Assembly: GCA_025602915.1 (NCBI GenBank)
Contig: JAHLJZ010000154.1
Coordinates: forward strand, 1 to 22,580
Length of the DNA: 22,580 nucleotides
Origin: Paraphysoderma sedebokerense
Taxonomy: Eukaryota; Blastocladiomycota; Physodermatomycetes; Physodermatales; Physodermataceae
Direction: 5' to 3'
A program made the position numbers and the translations under genes. Below the pieces are notes generated by a model. It was not told the origin of the DNA. It was given only the letters and a program-made list of their open reading frames with translations, and did no database searches. Each line of letters begins with the position of its first letter. Position 1 is the first letter of the stretch. Shown here one piece after another: positions 9,519 through 17,828 of the stretch.

Positions 9519-10666
9519 GAACCGGGTAGAACCTAAGACGGCTTAGAACGGTAAATATAGGATGTTGTCGGATTTTGGATGGCTTCCTTGTCCCTTTTTT
9601 TAGAGTTTGCCGCCTGAAGCATGGGCAAATACGAGGACAATGGACTATTGTGCACTGCCTTCGGGAAGCGGAACACTTTTGGTGGGAAGAAGATTCGGTT
9701 AATATGTATAGGGAGGATATTACTAAAAATCACAGTTTTTGTCAATTTTAGGACAACATACTGGAATCAGATTCTGGTATGATATCTTGTGTACGCTATT
9801 ATATTATGGCGATAGCTACCAATTCCCAAAACGGATCAATTGCAGATTCAACTCCACATCTTCCCTGAATACTCTGACACTCACTGACAATGTATGTGAT
9901 ATGGTATATATCAGTCTATATAGTGTAGGATATGCAAGTAACGGCCAGAGTAACTGCAACGGCGAATACGATGACCCGGAGCTGTACATTCATGTGCCCT
10001 CTTCAGTGCATCCGACATCGTTCCGATTATTACGAATTCATGTGTGATGTCAAGCAGAACGATTTCGCCATGCTTCATTCGCTTTGCTGATCGGATTACC
10101 CTCTAACTAGGCAAGGAAGCCAAAGCACACGTGATAACGAATCAGTAACGAGTACGGACATACGCAACTTCGTTAAGACAATACGTTTTAACTATCACTA
10201 CATACTGAATTTACATACCTCTTACATATGAAATAAAAATTAAAGCACGCAAATAACATAACTGTAGTCTGATACAATTTTTATGTACGAAAAAGAGAAT
10301 AAATACCGCTTTCCAAAGTATAGCTGTTGTATTCCAATTGCTGTAACCTGTTTTTAGCATGCTACGTAGCAAAATTATGATTTCTTTGTACGAGGTCACC
10401 TTCATATTCCTTTATTTTTTCACAATTTGATAAAGGACAGGATACGTTTACTTATATTATAGTTCCTGCAATACAGCAGCGCTGGGATTTCGTAATTGGC
10501 AGACATTTTGGTAAATCGAGAAAGACGCGGAGTGAGACGCGACTCTCGATTCCAGTGACAATCCTCCTTCTATCCTTCTTGTAAATCTGCTCACTATCTG
10601 CTCTCATTATTACACAAAAAATCCTTCCGTCACTGTTACATACCGTGCTTCTATCATAAATAAGCC
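9519..10666. promoter_or_regulatory. Divergent promoter region of STRA6-like and kinase 1
   Basis: 1,148 bp between two start codons pointing away from each other, so both promoters should lie here. The 100 bp before the kinase ATG are pyrimidine-rich (10556-10640), a common feature before fungal start sites and also seen before kinase 2. A 102-codon plus-strand frame at 9739-10047 has no early ATG and no family resemblance; I do not call it. No tRNA, repeat or transposon is visible. Confidence 0.45.
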
Positions 10667-13600
10667 ATGATGGGCGATTTGCGATTTAGAGTAGAAAATG
10701 TCATCGGTTCAGGGGGAGGTGGCATTGTGTACAGGGCAATGGATCTAGCTGACCCATCAGCGGTCAAATTAGTTGCCCTCAAAGAGCCAAAAACGGTGGA
10801 TAACGAAATAGAGTTGATGTGGGAGAAGCACATTGGTGATCGGTTAAGAAGCATTGGAGATGGTACGTTCGGTCAATCTCTACTATTCGATTACATCCTA
10901 GCTCAATCTAATACTCGTCGACGCAGATAATTTGGTAGTCATCAAGGAAATCACCATCATGAATTCCAAGAGAATTGGGGTATCTATGTTGTGTGAAAAG
11001 ACACTCTCGGCGTTGAAGGGCAAAATAGGGTTGCTGGAAGCGAGTGTCCGCTTTATCGAACTGGTAAGTAGTCCTGCATTACATCCAATGCGGATACTAT
11101 ACACAAAGCTAAATCTTCAACCTATTCAGATAAATGCTTTGCAAAAGATTCACTCCGCTGGTGTCGTACACTGTGATATTAAATGCGACAATGTACTTAT
11201 TGACTATGCGGGGAAGCTCAAATTAAATGATTATGGCCATTCCACTTTTATATGGATCGATGATCATGGGAATCGATACGTTCGATGTGCGCAAGGGTTG
11301 GGGGATCATAAATACACAAAGGAGGATCAGTGGTTCCGCGGAACTATCGCCTATATGGCGGCAGCCGTCCATCACTGTTATCGTACGTTTGATCTCTTCA
11401 TTATTATTTTGATTTATGTCGTCACATACTAACATCTGTCCTAAACAGCACCCAATCCGGTTTACGATTTGGAAAGTGCGGTCTATTCGTTTATCGATTT
11501 GATGGGATATGAATTGCCCTGGGATCGGCAATCTAGGGTTTTGAGCAGACTGCTCTCACTGTGCGATACGTCAGCAGCGAAAACGGTAAATGACGAAATT
11601 TCGCAACAAAAACAGAAATTCAACCCTATGTTTCTTCCTGGTAACTTTTTCGCATCATGATGGCCTCTCTCTCCCCCTCGATTCTGACTTGAAAACACCA
11701 GAATCTTTCCGCCTCATATTAAATCACGCACGGATGTCAACTTCAATTGATTACGACTACTGTCGTCGTTTGATGCTAAATCTTGTTGACCAGGAACAGG
11801 TATAAAGTGTAGTTGTATCTGCTGTTGTATCTTACTCGATAGTGACAGTGGTTCGTATGATAGCGCCGATTGATGAGACTTATCACTGTCCCCTGTGGAA
11901 TTCGGCCTATCGTATCTTCTGCTCCTCCCCCAGGACTTCAATCAATCCCAAAATCAAATCACGGTAGAGAAGCAATGGCGCCATATCGATACGATGGAAA
12001 CGACATCAATTGGGAGACGAGTAAAAAAGTACGTTTTGAGAATAGCACTTGATGGCAAGTCGCAATTGGCTGACACACTACCGTTGTGATTAGGAATCGA
12101 AATCGTTCAGGCATCAACCCGATGTTTTTCATGAAAATGTAAATGCTTCTATCCTTTGCACCTTCTTTTTCTCATCATTCTCACACTTTTTTCAATGCAG
12201 CAATATTGTACACCTGAAGTGCAACGTCGCAATGTTGCCGGTCCGCCTCCTCCATCCGTAGGCATGAGATCGAATGGAAGCTGTGAAAGCCTGGCGGTTG
12301 CAGACACTGGTGAATCTGCACAGACTGTGAAAGTACGTTCTGCGTCTTTGATTGCTTCATACTAGTAAATGTGGATATTAACCTGTGTCCCTGACTTCAC
12401 AAGACAAATGAAATTGAACAGGTGGTAGCCATGAAGACTTTGAAGAATAGAGATTCTAAGTACAGCATCAGTACTGAAATAGTTGAGCAAAAGGCCGCTG
12501 CGCATAAACTGAAGAGTGAAGGTGCCCAATACAGTACCAATGACAGCAATATCTCCTCTGGACACAGTTTTGCCAACACTCAACCAACAACAATCAAGGT
12601 AAGAATTGACTGAATCTTTCTTTCGTTGTTTTTATCCGTGATTAATTGCCAAGTAATCTAGCTCGGCCAGCATGATGGCGAAAGTCCTGCCAAGATTGTT
12701 AAGGTAATTGCCTCGAGCCCAACCCAAATTAGCACGACGGTTATTGAAGATGGTGCCCAGGTAAGCACAGTGATTTTTCTTTAACAGTGCGGGAATGAGA
12801 CTGACTGGTCATTTTGTAGGATAAGCACAACGTAATATTGCGAAACACTCCAGAACACACAGGCAGTAATGAAGCAGGCCCCCAAATATCTCTTGAAGCC
12901 CGCTTCGATGTGGAGACATCGGTAGCTATATGAATGGTATTCATAATCAATTGATAGAAACTGACCTTAGCTCTACCAGATATGCGAATTTTTTGATTTA
13001 ATGGATACAAAAAAGGAAGAAACCCTGGTTGTTTCAAGCGTAGACCGCGCAATGTCTACTACTGCGAATCATAATGATGCTTTGAAAGCCTTGCGTCCAG
13101 GCTACAAGCAAGATGACTTTATCGCTTGCGAGTCTTCGAAAGCTCACTCCTGCGAACATCCAAATCTGGAACTTATGATAATCATGATTGTTGTTTGTGC
13201 GAATATGATTCTATTGCTAGCTGCTACAAGGTAGTCAATTCTTTACAACGGATTCTACAGTTAATTTCTAACACCGTCATCTAGCAATAAATCCAAGGAA
13301 ACCAATAATCATACACGCGATAAACTGATTCTCACTCCCACGAGAGAAAGTCTTCATTCTGTTTCCTCCAGCGCGAAAACGGAGGATATGAAGAACGGAG
13401 ACTTCACCAACGCGTTATCTTCAACGGCTCTTGCTGAGCACTCGAAATGTGCGACAGAAGTCAAATGGAAAACATTTGTACGAAACTTGAAATGGAAATT
13501 TTCTGCCATGTTCAAGGTTTGTTAATGTCGCTTTAAGAACTGCCTCGTTTACGATATTTAACATTTTTTGTGCTCTCTCGAATAAACAGAAGAAAACAAA

Positions 13601-13835
13601 GGAACACAAGAAGAATAAACCAAAGAGGTTAGTGGTACACCAATTGTTTGCGGTAAACAAAATAATTTTTTAACGGCGTCCATGTAGGGAGAGCTCCGTC
13701 GTAATCTCCTACAGATTTGAAAACAGCGAAGATGCTGCTTCGGGCAGTCAGATACCGCCATTTCACGAAGAAATTGTGTCAGGGAATTCCCGGTCAACGC
13801 GGAATATGTTATTAAGCTGGTTTAAGAAAGTTTAA
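10667..13835 (+). CDS. CK1/VRK-like protein kinase with membrane-spanning tail (kinase 1)
   Basis: Fifteen exons by my model: 10667-10862, 10927-11063, 11130-11382, 11449-11640, 11702-11799, 11864-12028, 12094-12138, 12201-12332, 12404-12598, 12662-12760, 12820-12921, 12980-13230, 13285-13516, 13590-13627 and 13688-13835. They total 2,283 nt (760 aa) with every phase matching and introns of 54-73 nt. An in-frame TAA lies one codon before the first ATG's GCC. Kinase landmarks: Gly-rich loop GSGGGGIVY (14-22), VALK with K39, catalytic loop HCDIKCDN (125-132, D127 and N132 present, the HRD arginine replaced by Cys), DYG (145-147), GTIAYMAAAVHH in place of the CK1 GTxxYxSINTH segment, DLESAVYSF (202-210), and a CK1-like end (NHARMSTSIDYDYCRRL). 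A ~450-residue low-complexity Ser/Thr/Lys tail follows, with one hydrophobic segment (LMIIMIVVCANMILLLAA, about 603-620), then a polybasic region and the end SWFKKV. I infer a tail-anchored kinase on a membrane. Acceptor choice at 12404 versus 12422 is open (both in frame). Confidence 0.8.
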
Positions 13836-14524
13836 GTAATCAGTATAAAGGTGGATAGCGCGAAAGCAGCATGATTTTTAAAGAATTATATAAGCGACGA
13901 TGTTAGAGTTGGAAGGTCACTTTGATTTATTATGTATTGTTAGTTCATCCTCGCTGGATATCAGTAGTTTAGTTTGAGAATAGGTATATGTACTCGAGTT
14001 TGTAGAACTCTTGGAGTAGTTTTGTAGCATAATGAATGTCGCGAATCGCGAATGTATCCAGCGTAATCTGTATAAGGATTCAACTATAACTGTCATTTTT
14101 AGGGCAGATTCTTGTATGTTTGATGACTACTACTGAAGTTCATTCGAAGGGGTGTATGTAGCTTCAAGTCAAAGAATTACAGACAAATCAAAGTAGTCTG
14201 CTAAATCATTCGTATATATCGCCAAAATCTATATATTTGATTATCTACGACGATTGGTACAATGCTTTGACACTTCTACAATTTACTGCGAACAGAGTAG
14301 ATTCATCACCACCTCCATGGCGGAAAACGCGCGGAATTCAGGAATGCATAATCCATAAACAATACATCGACTACTTAAAACATGAAAGACTGTGCCATCA
14401 CTTCAATGCTACATAATACTGTATATTACTTTTGAATTCAATCTACTGCCCCGCCCACGCTGAACGCGATCAGTTGGACTACATGAGTGGAAGAAAGCAA
14501 TCCAACAGATTAACTACTTGTCGC
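13836..14524. other. Convergent 3' region between kinase 1 and the 400-aa gene
   Basis: 689 bp between two facing stop codons, AT-rich, holding the 3' untranslated and polyadenylation signals of both genes. Nothing else is recognisable. Confidence 0.5.
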
Positions 14525-15727
14525 TTAAACTAACATTCTCACTGAATTGGTTCCTTTACAGATAAGATCGACGACAGTATTCATGATGTATTCGGAATGG
14601 CGTGCCCAAGAATAATTTAATTCCGGCGCATATCGCAAGATAAATAAGTTAGTCTGACCAAGTATTTTTTTACCACACCGAATTAATATGGTTAAAGAGC
14701 GAGTAAAATGTTTTGTAACAGTAGGCCATTGTAGCGGTGTTACCGATTTCGGAATAAAGTAAGACATACTTCTGAGGATTGTGCTGATCCGCATCGACAA
14801 TCCAGATCTAGGGGAAATCGCAAAATTGCCGCTGCGTTTGAGAACCTTGTGAAACACCATTTCGAAGGAAGTAGATATTTGATGCAGTTTCTCTGATGTA
14901 AATAGACTTACAGCAAGAAATGCTGTAGTACTGCGGACAACTGCTTTCTGAAAGGCAGACAATCGATTGATCATCAATTGCCAATAACTTGAATAGCTAT
15001 TCTTCGAATTCCCTATAGCTGGTTTCTGTTGTGACATCGAAGGAGAAGCTATTACTGCACTCACACTTTTCAGTATTTGAGCTGAAGAAACATCGTCTAC
15101 GATGAGATAAGATGCTTCGAAATGTAGCGGTTCCGTGCGTGAATTGTTCGCAGACGTGTCGGTTGTGCGGTATTCCATCACTTTACCTAAGATAATAAAC
15201 TTCGGATTCATTGGGGTTGGGCTACACCTTGAACATATGAATACTCGTTTTTGCGCTGGGGTCAATATAAGCCAAAACATCTTCAATTTTCTGGCAATCC
15301 ACCCAACAGGACCATTTCTTTTTGGAATCAGTAAAGACTCTGTCAATTTTCCGCAGGATAGATCCGGAATATAATTAGAAACAGAATGATTCCGGATACG
15401 TATATATCGTTCAAACCATTGAGAATATTTTGATGACAAGGTCTCCAATGATGCGATTCTATCAAGAGGTTTCGTAAAGAGTGGAAACGTTGCATCCAGA
15501 ATTCTTGAAACTGGTGTTGTCATAGTGAAGCTTCGTACAGTGCCCGGATCTGACATCATTTTTCGATAACTTTGATTAACTGAGGGTCTATATCTGTAGG
15601 CAGTGGCATTATTGGTTGCAGATTTGCAAACAGGGTGCCTGCCGATACGATGCGATACATTAGTGATTCGAAGAGGTCGTGATTTCAAAGTCAATTGAGC
15701 GAGTTGCTTCAAGTGATTCGAAATCAT
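14525..15727 (-). CDS. Unrecognised 400-aa protein, possibly mitochondrial
   Basis: One continuous 400-codon frame, far too long to be chance at this base composition. The ATG at 15727 has A at -3, and an in-frame TAA nine codons upstream fixes the frame's limit. I do not recognise the family. The first ~58 residues contain no Asp or Glu and many Arg, Lys, Ser and Asn, which is what a mitochondrial presequence looks like. The middle has CSRCSPTP and a mixed alpha/beta-like stretch (FIILGKVMEYRTTD, ASYLIVDDVSSAQ). The C-terminal half is rich in Ser, Arg, Ile and Phe with moderately hydrophobic stretches (RSTTAFLAVSLF) but no clear membrane helix. The protein is strongly basic overall. It has no introns, lies tail-to-tail with kinase 1 and is divergent from kinase 2. 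Organelle targeting is inferred from composition only. Confidence 0.6.
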   Translation of the reverse strand: MISNHLKQLAQLTLKSRPLRITNVSHRIGRHPVCKSATNNATAYRYRPSVNQSYRKMMSDPGTVRSFTMTTPVSRILDATFPLFTKPLDRIASLETLSSKYSQWFERYIRIRNHSVSNYIPDLSCGKLTESLLIPKRNGPVGWIARKLKMFWLILTPAQKRVFICSRCSPTPMNPKFIILGKVMEYRTTDTSANNSRTEPLHFEASYLIVDDVSSAQILKSVSAVIASPSMSQQKPAIGNSKNSYSSYWQLMINRLSAFQKAVVRSTTAFLAVSLFTSEKLHQISTSFEMVFHKVLKRSGNFAISPRSGLSMRISTILRSMSYFIPKSVTPLQWPTVTKHFTRSLTILIRCGKKILGQTNLFILRYAPELNYSWARHSEYIMNTVVDLICKGTNSVRMLV

Positions 15728-16270
15728 GTTGACAAATAGAAGCTGACGTGGTTATTCAATCGCTGTGAAGGTCACTTGAATGATAAGGCGAAACTGATTG
15801 AGAAGTTTCTTAAGATGATATTGAGAGTTTAGTGGAGCATTCATCTGCAGAACGAAGATCTCGATTTAGTCAACGTGATGTCAGAACCTGGCCCGAAAGA
15901 ACCGGGAATTAAAATATATTTTTTGCAACATATATCAATTTTGATTCTGTTGGGTTATAATGAGAAGTTGTTGGATTATGTTTAGAGAATACACATGGTT
16001 GAATTTAACAGGTTTGTCACTCTCTAGCTAGTTGTGGAACATTAGGACAGATCGAAGTTTAAGCCCTAACTTCCTCAGCTCCGCCATTTCTTCTACATAA
16101 TCTTATAAACCATAGGAAGGAAAATAAATGAATTTTTGCAAACATTAAATATAGATATGTTATTTGTTGGTTAATAATATACCAATGAACGGGACAGAAT
16201 CAAATAATATAGTCTTTACTATAGGCTTCCTACCGCAGCTCTAGGTGCCAGACGTATCGTAATATACAGA

Positions 16271-16337
16271 TTTGATGACGTTTGATATATATAGTCATAT
16301 TATGGCCGTCGGAATCGTCGGTATATCAAACATCAAA
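16271..16337. repeat. Imperfect inverted repeat (hairpin)
   Basis: Left arm TTTGATG-ACG-TTTGATATA (16271-16289) and right arm TATATCAAACATCAAA (16322-16337) pair over 16 bp if the three bases ACG bulge out. The 32-base spacer contains CCGTCGGAATCGTCGG. This could be a regulatory hairpin or the remnant of a small inverted-repeat element; no target-site duplication is evident. Confidence 0.4.
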
Positions 16338-17755
16338 ATGAAACCGGGCTACTTGGCCTCGTAGAAGCGGCGAGTGTTGACGAAGATACACCAATTTTCG
16401 TGTTCTCTACTTTCATTTTACGGACATAAAGGTCTCCTTAAGCAAGCAATAGATCGAAGAGACTAGAATCAAACGGTCTAATTTAGGCTGTGATACATGT
16501 CAAGTGGCGGATGGGAACTATCGAGTGAGCGAAACCTTCGGTCAAGCGGGTAGGTCGTCGATTTCAGGTACCATGCCAGGTGGTTTTCATTACTCTATCA
16601 CGTCTAGGCTAACAAGAGAAAATATTTCGATGACAGTAACTGTTATGTTCCTCTTACACAAACATTGACGAATAACCGTGCCAATACCGGTATTTCCATT
16701 TTGAAGGGCACAAAATGCGATTAAGAGACTGTCGCGAAAATGAATTTTGAAGCTGAAAATAACTTGGATCGAGGACATTGGTTTCCTCGCAGCGTAAATC
16801 TAATGCGTTCTTGTATCCACCATGCAGAATCCCTTTTTTATTTTTTTTGTAAGCCATCCTCCGTAACCATCAGAAATTTTTCAGAATTTTCATTGCAAGC
16901 TTTACTGCATGCCAATATATGAATTCTTACTTTCATTTTAACCAGATTCTGCATGCTCTTGTGACCACATTGTGATGTTAAGGCTCCTCCTACCTTGTGT
17001 AAGATTCCCCATTTCAGTTCATGCTCTGTGTTGGCCTAAATATCATAAACACAGTAAAAAAATCAAATCATGTGTCGCCACAAAACTTGAATAGACTGAC
17101 TCCATTTTCTCACATTTTTATTTTCACAATACATCAATGATGGTTTTTTAGGTGTTGTGTTTCCTTTAAACGTACAAGCCTAATAGAAACCATCGTTGAT
17201 AGAGCAAAACGTAATATGTAATGAGTCCAAGAAATACGCTGTTTAGGTCCATAAATTGAGCATAAGATACATTGCACTTGTTACTTTGCTCATAATTGAT
17301 GTGCTACTGGTCTGCAAGATATGTTGGATTCTTTTGCGCATTATCGTGGACAACAGAATCACGCGTCTTTGAGAAGAGAAAATCTCGGAACAATTGCGAG
17401 ACTTTCAAAGCGACTCGTTCATCCCCACCGACAGAACTCATTCCCTCCGATTTATTCCCTGCCTCCATAGCAACAAAACTAGTTCTTACTCTTATCGTCC
17501 CTCGTAGCAATTCTTATCTCAACGAAGAAATCTTCAAAGATATTTGAATAGTTTTCAGCTCGACCTCAGCGCTACAAAAGTCTCTCGATACATCGTCAAG
17601 ATTTCGGAGACTGAAATTTCTCGAATCCACTCAAACCTAACACACTACCATCCACCTACCTCATACCTGAATTCTTAACACCTTTCTTGAGATTTCAACC
17701 ATTTCTGAATCATTCTTATCTCTCAATCAGAATCGTAGATACCAAAATCTTTAAG

Positions 17756-17812
17756 GTAAGATACGTTGATACTAATGCTATTTCATCATTTATGATATTT
17801 TGCTAACATAAG
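17756..17812 (+). other. Candidate 5'-leader intron of kinase 2
   Basis: A 57-nt segment begins GTAAGA, has a TACTAAT or GCTAAC branch-like sequence, and ends in AAG 16 bases before the kinase ATG at 17829. Its size matches the other introns in the window. It would lie in the untranslated leader, with the pyrimidine-rich sequence before it as leader exon 1. Confidence 0.5.
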
Positions 17813-17828
17813 GTTATACAACCCATTC

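Larger units (their letters stand above)
15728..17828. other. Long intergenic region upstream of kinase 2
   Basis: 2.1 kb with only short, unrelated frames on both strands and no resemblance to transposase, reverse transcriptase or RNA genes that I can see. It must contain the promoter of the 400-aa gene (left side) and the promoter and 5' leader of kinase 2 (right side; pyrimidine-rich from about 17550). An imperfect inverted repeat lies at 16271-16337. Confidence 0.5.

Noticed and set aside
9739-10047. 102-codon plus-strand frame between STRA6-like and kinase 1
   Set aside because: It opens with TTG, its first ATG comes late, and nothing in it resembles a domain; it lies in a promoter region.
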